The notes beneath the pieces are model-generated. The model was not told where the DNA came from. It did no database searches and saw only the letters and a program-made list of their open reading frames with translations. DNA of 64,000 nt from Symbiodinium natans (Eukaryota > Sar > Dinophyceae > Suessiales > Symbiodiniaceae), in contig CAJNDS010002163.1 of the NCBI GenBank assembly GCA_905221605.1, forward strand, positions 437,001-501,000, in the 5' to 3' direction. The translations under genes were made by a program, and so were the position numbers. Each line of letters opens with the position of its first letter. Position 1 is the stretch's first letter. Positions 51,830-60,540 of this stretch are shown in pieces.

Positions 51830-51857
51830 GCGCGCGCGCGCGCGTGCGCGCGCGCGC
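51107..51857. repeat. (CA)n/(CG)n alternating purine-pyrimidine array
   Basis: CA runs, CGCA/CGCG runs at both ends and a CACACGC block in the middle; about 750 bases. Prone to Z-DNA. All frames across it are artefacts. Confidence 0.98.
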
Positions 51858-52149
51858 TCAAAGGGATGGAGATTCAGCATGCTTGGGGTTGTCCATTCTT
51901 CGTTTAAGACCAGTGGCTCCTTAGTTTAGGGTTGAGGACTTAGGGTTACACTGAGTCCCAGGGTGGACAATGGCAGTTCAAGAAAGCGAGTGCGACACCG
52001 TCCCGTTACCCTAAGCCCTAAGCCCTAAACCCTAAACCCTAAACAACGTCTGACCTTGGGCAAGTCGGGTGTTGTAGGTGAGTTCAAGGTTTTGCCGAGA
52101 GCGCACAGAGCGGACGCATGTGAACACTGAACCGTACTACACCCCCCAG

Positions 52150-52266
52150 GTCCTAGACTCTGAGCCCAACCTAGTGCGATGCAGGCCTTGCAGGAGGACG
52201 GGCCACAGAGATACTTTCAAGTTCCACGGCGGCAGAAACGGTGATGGCTTGGCTCAAGTTGTTTGA
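52150..52266 (+). CDS. Terminal exon, Cys/His/Arg-rich
   Basis: Acceptor ACTACACCCCCCAG; frame VLDSEPNLVRCRPCRRTGHR, then DTFKFHGGRNGDGLAQVV, stop at 52266. CxxC plus GH resembles a zinc knuckle. A second frame (RATEILSSSTAAETVMAWLK) is also open after CCTTGCAG. Confidence 0.45.
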   Translation, partial: VLDSEPNLVRCRPCRRTGHRDTFKFHGGRNGDGLAQVV

Positions 52267-52585
52267 TCCAGGGTCTTAGGGTTTTAGCGGTTTGGGGGGA
52301 GGGTTTGGTGCACAGATTTTCAGACATCGGGTTTTGTGGTTTTAGGGTTGAGGGTGAAGTGCAAGTATTTGGTTAGATTAGTTTGGGTACTGCCTTGACA
52401 GCTTTGCAAGAACATATCTTCTACGTCTTGTGCACGTTTGGCATGGTTGCTTCTTCGCATCCTTTTTCGGCACCTTGTTCGGTCTCCAATCCTTCTGTTT
52501 TTTTCTACCCTAGGTCCCTAGGTACACGCAGCCTAAACCCCAACCCCCAAACCCTCGATCCCAAATCTTCAGCCCCAATCTGCAG

Positions 52586-52644
52586 ACTATTTGATTGCTG
52601 CGTGTGCAGGCTTTGCAGTTCACGGGTGTGAATTCAATTTTTGA
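52586..52644 (+). CDS. Terminal exon YLIAACAGFAVHGCEFNF
   Basis: Acceptor CCCCAATCTGCAG, TGA at 52642-52644. The segment 52399-52520 (AWLLLRILFRHLVRSPILL) may be an upstream membrane exon. Confidence 0.4.
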
Positions 52645-52659
52645 GGGCTGTAGCACTAC

Positions 52660-52785
52660 TGGAATGTTCGTGGGTAGTTATAAGTAGGGCTAAAGGTAGT
52701 TATAAGTAGGGCTAAAAGTACCCTAAATCCATAGTTATCCCACTTTTAACCCCACGTAAAGCTACCCATGAACCTCCAGGTCAAA
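52660..52785. mobile_element. MITE-like family D copy with 12-bp inverted ends
   Basis: GTTCGTGGGTAGTTATAAG against CTACCCATGAACCTCC; an internal 22-bp direct duplication (TAGTTATAAGTAGGGCTAAA). Confidence 0.6.
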
Positions 52786-52828
52786 GTACTGTAGTATATG
52801 CGTAGCCTGCTGCCAACCACCTCATCAG

Positions 52829-52897
52829 GTCCCTCCATGCGGCTGCTGTCTCCGCCTTTTCTGCTACAAGCCGCTGGCTGGCAACCCGAAACTCTAA
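52829..52897 (+). CDS. Terminal exon, two frames possible
   Basis: Acceptor CCACCTCATCAG. Phase 0 reads PPCGCCLRLFCYKPLAGNPK and stops TAA; a second frame reads LHAAAVSAFSATSRWLATRN. Confidence 0.35.
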   Translation, partial: VPPCGCCLRLFCYKPLAGNPKL

Positions 52898-53265
52898 AAC
52901 CCTCCACCCTACAGCCTAAGCCTGGGTTCAAAGTTTTTAGGGTTTTAGGGGTTTAGGGTTTGGGGTTCAAAGTGCATGGACTAGAGTTTAGGGTCCTTCT
53001 GTCTTTTGGAAACTGTGCTGTTTCAAGGTAAGGAGGACCTGCGCCCTACATTCCAAGGAAGATACACGGTTTCTTGGTAGGATCCCCTACCTTGCCTGCT
53101 TTGACGGGTTCTGAAGTATGGGCCCTTGGGTTTATAGGGTATATCAGGGATATATACGGGTCCCCCGATAAAGAACATGTTAAGAGACCGTGTAGCTATT
53201 CCAAGGCGAATGGTTCGGGGGAATGTTCCGGAAGTTTAGGGGCCTGCGGATGACGCGCGGAACAG

Positions 53266-53301
53266 GCCATGTTCACACCTGGGCTTCTTGGATGCTTGAG
53301 G
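53266..53301 (+). CDS. Short internal exon AMFTPGLLGCLR
   Basis: Acceptor GCGCGGAACAG, donor AGG/GTTTCGGG. A follow-on at 53404 (VAQTVNSHVHKPCT, stop) keeps phase 0. Confidence 0.35.
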
Positions 53302-53513
53302 GTTTCGGGTCACGAACAAGCCCCCCCCCCCCCCCCAAAAAAAAACAAAAAAACAATGAAGAAAGCCCTTATAGCCTGAAGCCCAAGAGCCTCCCAAACT
53401 GTCAAAGGTCGCCCAGACTGTCAACAGTCACGTGCACAAACCCTGTACATAAAGATCTTCCGTTGGCATAAAGCAGGCGTCAACACCCCCATATCACCGA
53501 GCCCTGGAACCAG

Positions 53514-53632
53514 CGACCCCATGCGAGCCAAGCGCACTTCGCGAAGCACTGATGTCGAGTTCAGGGTTTCATGAGGGTGTAGGGGGTTTGTTGACCGAAA
53601 TGCAGACAACCCGACAAAGAAAACCACCTTGA
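53514..53632 (+). CDS. Terminal exon, 38 codons
   Basis: Acceptor GCCCTGGAACCAG; frame PCEPSALREALMSSSGFHEG, then VGGLLTEMQTTRQRKPP, TGA at 53630-53632. Helical and well mixed. The minus strand is open too. Confidence 0.45.
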
Positions 53633-53850
53633 ACTACAAACCATGAACCACACGGGGGAGGGGGAAACCCTAAGCCCTAAACCCACCATGAACCACAGGG
53701 GAGGGGGGGGGATACCAAGGCGGGAGACTGGGCGGGGAGGGGTCCGTGAATGCTGGCGCATATCGGGGTTTAGGGTTTAGGTATCCCTCCACTTTCGGAG
53801 TTTAGGGTTCCTACCAGTAAGAACACGCCCTAAACCATCCTTTTCGCAAG

Positions 53851-53958
53851 CAGGCCCCATCACATCACCGCCAGCCAGCTGCTGTGCGTGTCGCGAGCCC
53901 CGACCTAAACACTCTTAACACCCTTACCAACCTTGACGTGACACCCGAAACCGCCTAA
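53851..53958 (+). CDS. Terminal exon QAPSHHRQPAAVRVASPDL...
   Basis: Acceptor CCTTTTCGCAAG; continues NTLNTLTNLDVTPETA, TAA. The Leu/Asn/Thr part may derive from degenerate heptamers. Confidence 0.4.
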   Translation, partial: QAPSHHRQPAAVRVASPDLNTLNTLTNLDVTPETA

Positions 53959-54003
53959 ACTAAACCCCAAAGGCCCTCAAGATTGCTTGGTTTCGGTCGA
54001 CAG

Positions 54004-54286
54004 CGCTTAGTGACGCTTTTCATCGTTGGGGGTTTCGGCACGTCCGTGTGCCCCGGAGGGCTTACCGACTTGCCAGGGGTCCCGAAGAGGGGAGCACATC
54101 TAGCTTTCTACTTACAGGTATCAGGTATCCACAAGTCTAGAAGGTTGAGCTATAGGGTTCTTCGAAGGCTACTCAGGCTCACTCCTGATGTCCCCTTGCT
54201 CCTTCTCTCAGAAAGACCTTGCATCTTCTGCCTTGTGTGCCCTTGCCATGCCACGCCCAGAAGCTTGTAGCGCACCCCTGTCTTGA
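54004..54286 (+). CDS. Two-exon 3' end, clean 94-nt intron
   Basis: Exon 54004-54117 (38 codons: RLVTLFIVGGFGTSVCPGGL, then TDLPGVPKRGAHLAFYLQ) has acceptor TTTCGGTCGACAG and donor CAG/GTATCAG. Intron 54118-54211 ends CTTGCTCCTTCTCTCAG. Terminal exon 54212-54286 reads KDLASSALCALAMPRPEACS, APLS, TGA. Phase 0. A TTTAGGG tract follows the stop within six bases. Well supported; product unknown. Confidence 0.6.
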
Positions 54287-54559
54287 CTGCAGTTTAGGGT
54301 TTAGGGTTTAGGGTTTAGGGTTTAGGGTTTAGGGCTGAGTTTTCTGGGCTCTCCGGTTACACCATCGTACACCCCAAACTCAAAGCTGGTCCAATCCATT
54401 TCCCTGCACCCGAGCCGGCATCAAAAACCAAATTCCCCCCCCACCCCCCTCCCCCCGAGAATGTGCTTTCCGCTCCGTCAAAGGATTGGTCAAACAGCTT
54501 CTCGGCCAGCAAAGGCTCTTAAGGAACCCTGCTCCAACCCTAAACCCTAAACGATCCAG

Positions 54560-54664
54560 CAACTGCAAGAATTTGGGGCGGTGGGGCCTGTGGGGCTTTC
54601 GGGGGCTGATGGAGTTTTAGGTGATTCGGCTTCTCTGAAGGGACGAAAGGAGGAAGCCTTGTAA
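54560..54664 (+). CDS. Exon of 34 codons next to repeat family B
   Basis: CCCTAAACGATCCAG precedes QLQEFGAVGPVGLSGADGVL, then GDSASLKGRKEEAL. It may stop at TAA 54662-54664 or splice at GCCTT/GTAAGG, the first bases of a family B copy. C-left, G-type right. Confidence 0.5.
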   Translation, partial: QLQEFGAVGPVGLSGADGVLGDSASLKGRKEEAL

Positions 54665-54725
54665 GGGATCTCTGGCGTTTTGTGGGAGACTTTTCAGTGG
54701 CTACTTTGGTATATGGGGGTTGATA
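54655..54725 (+). mobile_element. Family B diverged copy 3
   Basis: GTAAGGGATCTCTGG, GAGACTTTTCAGTGGCTAC, TTTGGTATATGGGGGTTGA follow the motif order of 4405-4525. It starts at a donor-like GTAAGG. Confidence 0.45.
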
Positions 54726-55011
54726 TGAAGTTCAAAGCTCCTCTGCATGTAAAAGCCCCCTGTGGTGTGGTTGTGGGTTGGTCTTAGAGCTTGCTTTCGG
54801 GTTTTGGGGTTTTGTGGTGTTGGTTTCCCCCCCCCCCCCCGCCCCTGTAGTGTGGCTGTGGGTTGTTAGGGTTTAAGGCTTAGCTTTTATGGCTTAGGGT
54901 TTTAGGGTTTACGTTTTGGGGTCTTAAGGGTTAGGCTTGAGGGCTGAACCCCCAAAAGAGCACATGTAAAACTGTAGACCTGTATTTCATGAACCCCGGA
55001 ACCCTCAAAAG

Positions 55012-55106
55012 TGAAGTCCCCCCTGTGGCCATTGCCTGTGTCCGTGGCTGCTATGCTCGTGCCAGGGTTCATCGAACTGCTGGTCAGACATGGTTCTTCG
55101 GAATGA
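55012..55106 (+). CDS. Terminal exon, hydrophobic segment
   Basis: After ACCCTCAAAAG the frame reads KSPLWPLPVSVAAMLVPGFI, ELLVRHGSSE, TGA. An overlapping terminal exon in another frame starts at 55088 (WFFGMTPKHQYVHPRAIDWE, TAG 55151-55153). Minus frames are also open. Confidence 0.4.
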
Positions 55107-55320
55107 CCCCCAAGCACCAGTACGTACATCCAAGAGCCATAGACTGGGAGTAGTGTGTGGAGCCCAAGATGCGGGGTGAACCCCCACCAAATTTAGCACC
55201 TTTCAAATTCCATTACACCAGGGGAATACATGTCGGTCGCGGGGGAGTGGGGGTGGAGGGGGGGAGGGATTATATTCAGGCACCAGATTAGTATCTACAT
55301 TCTCGTATTTATATACCACC

Positions 55321-55891
55321 ATGCGATTCAAGCTGGGAGCGGTAATCATCCCTACCTTCGCAATCGTGAAAGTGATTGGTGTGGAGCCCGGTAGAGAAAT
55401 GTCGAGTCAAGGAGACAGATTTGTTTTCCTGGCTGACCTCTTGGGGCTCAGGTTCAGAGATGTTTGGAGTACGTCCTAGTTCCTTGAGAGTGCACGGTTT
55501 CTTGTTAGACGCCTAGCATGAGGGCTGCGATGGCTGCGCAGCTCAGGTATGTCATCATGCAGGTGTTCCTCAGTGTCTTCTTTCTCTGGGGCACGATGCA
55601 TGGCTCATGCATTGGCGTATTTGGGTTTGCAAGCTTCGAGAGGCCTCTGACCGCTGTAAGGTTTAGGCTTCAGGGGTCATTGGGTTCAGGATTCAGGGTT
55701 TAGATGGGTTTGGGGTGCATAGCCCCAACAAAGTGGCCAGTCAGGAGATTTTGTCTGAATTACGCTGAGCTGACTGCTAACCTCTTGATATACATGCCAA
55801 AGGCCCAACCAAGTTTCGAGACTCGAATCCCTGCATCGCATTCGACAACCTGCCGCCATGGGGTTCCTTTTTGAAGAGGACTAAACCCTAA
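55321..55891 (+). CDS. Membrane-protein gene with visible 5' end
   Basis: Exon 1, 55321-55451, starts MRFKLGAVIIPTFAIVKVIG and ends DRFVFLADLLGL (phase 2). Intron 55452-55516, 65 nt. Exon 2, 55517-55655, reads RAAMAAQLRYVIMQVFLSVF, then FLWGTMHGSCIGVFGFASFE, donor GCT/GTAAGGTTTAGG. A terminal exon 55814-55891 (FRDSNPCIAFDNLPPWGSFL ..., TAA) keeps phase 0; its stop lies in a CCCTAAA word. Two hydrophobic helices suggest an N-terminal signal or anchor plus a membrane span. Start chosen as the first ATG of the open frame. Confidence 0.55.
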
Positions 55892-55946
55892 ATCCTAAAC
55901 CCTTCCGCAAAAGCCATCCCAGGCCACCCACGAACCCCTTAATCAG

Positions 55947-56209
55947 CTGGCGGCCTTGGAACTCTTCGAGTTCATTGGGATTTGGGGACAAGGGTTCAGT
56001 GGATTTTAGAGCTTAGTGTTTGGGGTTGAGGGTTTTAGAGCTTAGTGCTTAGGAGTTGAGGGTTCGAGGTTCTCAGGGTTGAGGGGTTTAGAGCTTCGTG
56101 TTTGGGGTTTAGGGTCTTAGAGCTTAGTGTCCAGCGTTTAGAGTGTAGGAGCGGCCGACAATCCCAGATCTATGGGTCGCAGTACATCCTGCGCCAACGC
56201 CAACATTAG
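55947..56209 (+). CDS. Two-exon 3' end
   Basis: Exon 55947-55993 (LAALELFEFIGIWGQ) follows CCCCTTAATCAG and ends GG/GTTCAG in phase 2; exon 56149-56209 follows TTTAGAGTGTAG and reads SGRQSQIYGSQYILRQRQH, TAG. Phases agree through a glycine codon. The intron is a degenerate G-type tandem repeat (56008-56145). Confidence 0.5.
56008..56145. repeat. 30-bp G-type tandem repeat
   Basis: Four variants of TTTAGAGCTTAGTGTTTGGG separated by GAGGGT-type words. Confidence 0.75.
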
Positions 56210-56392
56210 TCAAATGATTGGTGAGTCACAGAGCCACTTCAAGCTCATATTAGGTTCCTAAACCCTAAACCCTAAACCCCACAATTACCCCTAGCCCTAA
56301 ACCCTAAACATCCCTAAGCCCTCTAAAAGCCCTGAACCCCTAAACCCCCAATCTGCCGCCCCCTTTGCCCAAGGACAACATTCCCACCCCAG

Positions 56393-56577
56393 CGAGCCGC
56401 GAAGGTGAACAAATGGGCCAGGCTGGGTCTTGAGGTGCCCTAGTAGCTAAGTAACCCCTAACCCCTAAACCCGAAACCCAAAACCCTAAACCCTAAACCC
56501 TAAGCGGTTTAATGCTACTACGTAAAGGGTGAACTTTTTTTGTGCTAGGGTATTCAGCCCCTAAGACTCCGAGTTTG
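56393..56577 (+). CDS. Two internal exons
   Basis: Exon 56393-56434 (RAAKVNKWARLGLE) follows CATTCCCACCCCAG; exon 56549-56577 follows TTTTTTTGTGCTAG, reads GIQPLRLRV and ends TTTG/GTGAGC, a strong donor. Phase 0. C-type repeats occupy the intron. Confidence 0.5.
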
Positions 56578-56950
56578 GTGAGCGGGGTGGGGGGGGGGGG
56601 TTTCTAGGGCTGCTTAGTGTGGTTTGGGGCAGCTTAGGGTGGTTTAGGGTTTTGGGCTGTTTAGGGCTTAGGGTTGTTTAGGGCTTAGGGTTGTTTAGGG
56701 TTTAGTTTAGGGAGGTTTAGGCTGGATTTGGGCGCGCTCGGGGTTGTTTATTGTAGACTTGTTTTAGGCAATTCGCTTTTTAAGGTTTATCGTAACTAAG
56801 TGGCTTTGGTAGTGGGGCAGAAGGGCCTGGTTGTTTTGCCTATGTAGGTTTTTGGGTTTAGGGGCAGCGTCTGCAAGAGCTTGGGGTCAGGGCTTGGGAA
56901 TCACTTCATTCAGGGTTTGTGGGATTTAGGGTTCTGAGCCTGGGATTCAG

Positions 56951-57174
56951 GATTTGGGGAATCTTTGGGTTGGGATGCTTGTTCCGAATGGTATGAACGC
57001 ATGTTTGTTGCGAGTCTCGGGTTCAGCGACCTCTGCAAAATTGTAGGGGGGGGCCTGTTTTGGGAAATTCAGCGGACCCTACAACACCCTGAGCCATGGA
57101 GCCTGAATTCACGACCCCCCCCCCTGCCTCCCGCAAGACCCGAAACCCTAAGCCCCAAAAACCCGAAACCCTAA
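56951..57174 (+). CDS. 92-nt exon and terminal exon
   Basis: Exon 56951-57042 reads FGESLGWDACSEWYERMFVA, then SLGFSDLCKI, donor ATT/GTAGGG. A 30-nt segment ending GAAATTCAG separates it from 57073, which reads RTLQHPEPWSLNSRPPPLPP and ends in a heptamer-derived NPKP and stop. The short gap may be a micro-intron or simply coding. Confidence 0.5.
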
Positions 57175-57186
57175 ACCCATTCGCAG

Positions 57187-57421
57187 GTGGATACTCAAGG
57201 CATCAGGCCTGCTAGCAATGTATGGCCTCATCATCATGTACAAGGCCGTGCCTGCACATTCAGGGTTGCTAGGTGTGGGTTGGGGCGGGGGGGGGGAAGT
57301 TAAGTGGTTAGGGTGTGGAGAGTGGGTTCTGCCGAGCCTTTTGCGTGTAGTAGGCTGGTCTACGTCGAAGCAACTTTCGATGTTGCTGCCAGGCCCCAGC
57401 ATGACTGCACGACATGTATGA
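57187..57421 (+). CDS. Two-exon 3' end with membrane helix
   Basis: CCCTAAACCC, CATTCGCAG, then exon 57187-57272 (WILKASGLLAMYGLIIMYKA, VPAHSGLL) and donor CTAG/GTGTGGG; exon 57351-57421 follows CCTTTTGCGTGTAG and reads GWSTSKQLSMLLPGPSMTAR, HV, TGA. Phase 1 join through valine. The first exon is also open in another frame. Confidence 0.55.
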
Positions 57422-57486
57422 CACGAAACCCTAAACCAGCCCTACACCCCAAACCCCAAGCCCTAAACCCTAAACCGTACTCCCAG

Positions 57487-57561
57487 ACCACCCAACGTTG
57501 CCTCGAACACTCAAGCTCTCCACCTCCTTGGGTCGAGGGCCTGGACACCCCGAGTTTGTGA
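57487..57561 (+). CDS. Terminal exon, 24 codons
   Basis: CCCTAAACC, GTACTCCCAG, then TTQRCLEHSSSPPPWVEGLD, TPSL, TGA. G-type repeats follow from 57568. Confidence 0.45.
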   Translation, partial: TTQRCLEHSSSPPPWVEGLDTPSL

Positions 57562-57739
57562 ACCTTGATAGTGAGGGTTTCGGGGTTTCAGGGCTTATGG
57601 GTTTGGGCCTCCGGGCCTATAGGGCTTAGGGCGTGCCTTAGATTCGGGTTGTCAAAAAATGCTCTTACTTTGTTGGCTTTGCCATTGCAGGTAAGCCCTA
57701 CCTAGAGTAGCCTAGAAGCCCAGAATGACAATAACATGT

Positions 57740-58090
57740 ATCCAACCCTCCACACTATAGCCCTGTAAACCCTCCAAACCCCATATAACCTACAGACCCT
57801 ATGAAAAACTCAACCCTATAAACCCTACAAGCCCTATAACACCTGCAAACCCTATGAAAAAGACAAAGCACTAAAGGCCCTACAAACCCTATAAAACCTA
57901 CAAAACCCTAAAAACACCCTAAACACTATAGACCCTCTAAACGCCACAAACCCTGTAAAACCCACACAAACCCAAAAAAAAACACGAAACCCCCAAGAGC
58001 CGAACAAAAACCCTACAGCCGACAAAGCCCTGAGATATTCCTAGAAACCCAAAAAGAAACCTAAGAGCCCCTAACCCCTGAAACCCCAAT
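57740..58090. repeat. Degenerate CCCTATAAA/CCCTACAAA region
   Basis: About 350 bases of nine-base C-type variants grading into irregular CCC/AAA-rich sequence; no exon seen. Confidence 0.85.
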
Positions 58091-58097
58091 CGTCCAG

Positions 58098-58171
58098 CTC
58101 CTGGCTGCAGGCGACTCATGGATTGCTCCATGACTGGCATACAACCAGGCACCTCGGGCGGCCTTTTTTGG
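58098..58171 (+). CDS. Exon between C and G tracts, frame tentative
   Basis: C-type region, CAATCGTCCAG, exon, then TGG/GTTTAGGG. A frame ending in phase 0 reads PGCRRLMDCSMTGIQPGTSG, GLFW; two other frames are open. Confidence 0.45.
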
Positions 58172-58319
58172 GTTTAGGGTTTAGGGTTTAGGGTTTAGGG
58201 CTTGTTTTTTGGGTTTTGGGTTTAGGGCTGCTCGGGCCCAGGGTGGGCCCTTAGTCCCCTTTTTTGTTGAGGGTTTCGGTTCCGTTCTTAGTCCCCTTTT
58301 CAAGCAACAGGGGTGGCCT

Positions 58320-58350
58320 TTGTTATTCCTAGGTTACACTTGGGTCTAGG
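58320..58350. repeat. Short dispersed motif K
   Basis: TTATTCCTAGGTTACACTTG, GGTCT recurs as TCATTCCTAGGGTTGCTCTT at 7732 and CTATTCCTAGGTAACTCTTG at 6124. Probably remnants of one element. Confidence 0.4.
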
Positions 58351-58801
58351 TCGAGGGTCTAGCGTTTTAGGGTGTAGGGTTTGGGAGTTGAGGAGCTTAG
58401 GGTTTAGGGGCGTATTGGTTCAGGGAGTTTAGGGGTTTCGGGGTTTCAGGTTCAGGGTGTGGGGATGAACAGTTTAGGGGGTACTGTTTAGTGTTTATGC
58501 AGGGTGTGTGATTTAGGGTTAGGGGCTTGAGCTAAGGCTTACGAGGGACCCTTGGCGCTCTGATCTGGTACAGTATGAGAAAATGTGGGCGTTCCTTATA
58601 GGGTAGGGTGGTAGGATTAAGTGCCCCTTCCAAAGTGATTCCTGGTATCTCTGAAATAGGGGCTTACGGGTTCAGGGCAAGTTTTTGAGTTTGGTGACAG
58701 GTGTCAGGTTTTCGTTGTTGGATTGAGGGTCCAGGGTTTGGGTTTTCGTTGGGTTTAGGGTTTGGGGGGGATTACAGGGTCGTTGGGTTTTATTTTTGTA
58801 G

Positions 58802-58968
58802 GCTCTTTTTGTTGGGGCTGGGCTGTTATTGGGGCTTCATGGTCTACAGAGATCATTCGAATTTTAAGAGTCATGGGCCATGGTACTAGTACGGTTCTTC
58901 CTGGAGTTAGGCAACTCTATGGGGATGAGTCACAGTGCAAATCGAGCCGTTCTCTTTCGCTAGTATAG
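58802..58968 (+). CDS. Terminal exon, 55 codons
   Basis: Acceptor GGTTTTATTTTTGTAG, excellent. Frame SFCWGWAVIGASWSTEIIRI, then LRVMGHGTSTVLPGVRQLYG, then DESQCKSSRSLSLV, stop at 58968. Hydrophobic start, charged end. One of the better single exons. Product unknown. Confidence 0.55.
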
Positions 58969-59062
58969 AGCCTTCAGATGCCTGGAAGCAGTGGCGGCAC
59001 TGATGAACTCCCCAAGCTGCAAGCCCTGTCAACCTTATGCCCTGAAGCCTTTTCCTCGCCAG

Positions 59063-59523
59063 GAAGTTCATCGCAATCAAGACACTCAGATGCAAATACT
59101 GGCTGGTTCTTAGTAGGGAATGAGTGAGGTCCATAAACCCTAAACCCTAAACCCTAAACCCTAGGTACCCCATATACTCCCTTAAACGGTATGTAAGGCC
59201 CGAAATTCCCTCTTTCCCTACTAGGAATCAGGAGGAATATGTTGGTGCCTCTGCCTTCATAGAGGCCCCTCTTGTGGTTAGCATATTAAGTGTGCCGGGC
59301 TTTAGGGTTCAAGGTTTAGGGTTTAGGGTTTAGGTCTTGTGCCAAGGGTTGTGATCTTCCTCTCCATCGTCCAGGGGCGCATCTTCGGCTGGCTCATCCA
59401 TGCGCCCCTTGGCTATCAGAGCACCCCGGCAGTGTTGACAATTCTGGGTTTCGGGTTTAGGGTTTAGGGCTTAGGGTTTAGGGAACCTGCAGGGTCGCGC
59501 TAAATCCTTACCGGCCTGTGTAG
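59063..59523 (+). CDS. Four-exon membrane-protein model, MITE as intron
   Basis: Exons 59063-59105 (KFIAIKTLRCKYWL), 59232-59306 (EEYVGASAFIEAPLVVSILS ...), 59375-59454 (GRIFGWLIHAPLGYQSTPAV ...) and 59493-59523 (VALNPYRPV, TAG). Junction phases 0, 0, 2 all agree. Intron 1 is a MITE J copy, 126 nt. Introns 2 and 3 begin with G-type repeats. Hydrophobic stretches in exons 2 and 3 suggest membrane segments. Product unknown. Confidence 0.6.
59103..59231. mobile_element. MITE J copy 2 forming an intron, with telomere-like block
   Basis: CTGGTTCTTAGTAGGGAA at the left and TTCCCTACTAGGAATCAG at the right (16 of 18 matching in inverse). Its third base onward gives the GT donor and its last bases the CAG acceptor. 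Four CCCTAAA units (about 59134-59163) sit inside; copy 1 at 47445-47534 has none. Confidence 0.7.
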
Positions 59524-59574
59524 AGGCCTGCCATGCTCCTTCTGGGCAGGCCTACCCTAGGCCCTAAACTCTAA

Positions 59575-59662
59575 ACCCGAAACCCCCTAAACCCTAAACC
59601 CTAAACCCTAAACCCAAAACCCAAAACCCAAAACCCAAAACCCAAAACCCAAAACCCAAACT
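59575..59662. repeat. CCCTAAA units switching to CCCAAAA
   Basis: Four canonical units, then nine CCCAAAA units. Confidence 0.97.
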
Positions 59663-59676
59663 AAACCCAACTCAAG

Positions 59677-59859
59677 CCAGATGAGTTTTATGGAGCAAAC
59701 GTCCTGGAGCTCTGGTTCCCCCTACTAACCCGAGACCCTAAAACCCTGAACTCATAGCAAACGCCCCGGGAGCTCAGGTTCCACAAGGGCACGCACAGCT
59801 GCCTCATGGACCCGGACAGACCCGAGGCCTTTGGGCATCGACTTGGGAATCTAGCTTGA
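59677..59859 (+). CDS. Exon and terminal exon sharing a duplicated segment
   Basis: The region from 59678 reads EFYGANVLELWFPLLTRDPK. The terminal exon 59758-59859 (acceptor CTGAACTCATAG) reads QTPRELRFHKGTHSCLMDPD, then RPEAFGHRLGNLA, TGA. AGCAAACGTCCTGGAGCTC and AGCAAACGCCCCGGGAGCTC show that about 26 bases are duplicated. Confidence 0.45.
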
Positions 59860-59961
59860 GTCGGTCTGAGAGGGGTTTGGGGTTTTTAGAGTTTAGGGTT
59901 TAGGGTTTAGGGTGGTAGGGTGTTAGGGTGTTAGGGTTTAGGGGCCTCAAGGCTTTCCCAG

Positions 59962-60067
59962 GTCCATAGAGATTTGGCGACTGGGGTTCTTCAACCTGTG
60001 CATTCCCTGCCCTTTCTCGTGTAAAACCACGTGTTCCATGCTAGACCTTCCTCCGACCCACTACTAG
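59962..60067 (+). CDS. Terminal exon, Cys-rich, 34 codons
   Basis: Acceptor AGGCTTTCCCAG; frame SIEIWRLGFFNLCIPCPFSC, then KTTCSMLDLPPTHY, TAG. Phase 0 is open too (VHRDLATGVLQPVHSLPFLV). Confidence 0.45.
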
Positions 60068-60132
60068 TTTCCTAGTTTTTTTGTTTGTTCGGGGTACTTT
60101 TTGTTTTTAAAGGAGCACACCTACACCCACAG

Positions 60133-60189
60133 CTTAAAGGAACAAGCCCTAAACCCTCGATCAAGGAACGTCTTCAAGCTGGCTTGTAG
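60133..60189 (+). CDS. Terminal exon LKGTSPKPSIKERLQAGL
   Basis: Acceptor CTACACCCACAG; the frame passes through one CCCTAAACCC word and stops TAG at 60187-60189. Confidence 0.4.
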   Translation, partial: LKGTSPKPSIKERLQAGL

Positions 60190-60540
60190 GCTTCGGATTT
60201 TGGGCTGATGCTTCCTTGTCCATGGCTTCGGCCCCAATATTGAAGCTAGCTAAGGGTTTCCCAAAATAGGGCGCCCTTCTTGTGGGATTCTTGTATTCGA
60301 ATTATTCTTTTCTTATTTATGATTTTTTGGGGGGTGTACATATATAAAAATATATATGTAAAGGGGTACACCGGGGAGACATCATCTTTGGGTCGGGATT
60401 GTCGGGATTCCCAAGCCCTCCACCCATTTACCAAAAGGCGTTTCACCTCTTGCCAACCAACGAGACGCGATCTGGACCCGCCACGTTGTAGCTACTTTTT
60501 TTGTTTGTTGGGGGGGGGGGGGGGGATTGTCTTATCCTAG

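Noticed and set aside
51029-51929. Frames of 250-290 codons of Thr/His, Ala/Arg or Val/Cys
   Set aside because: Artefact of the CA/CG array, open in several frames on both strands.
52240-52256. Relict dinoflagellate spliced-leader (TTGGCTCAAG match)
   Set aside because: Only ten bases match, and they sit inside a coding-like exon.
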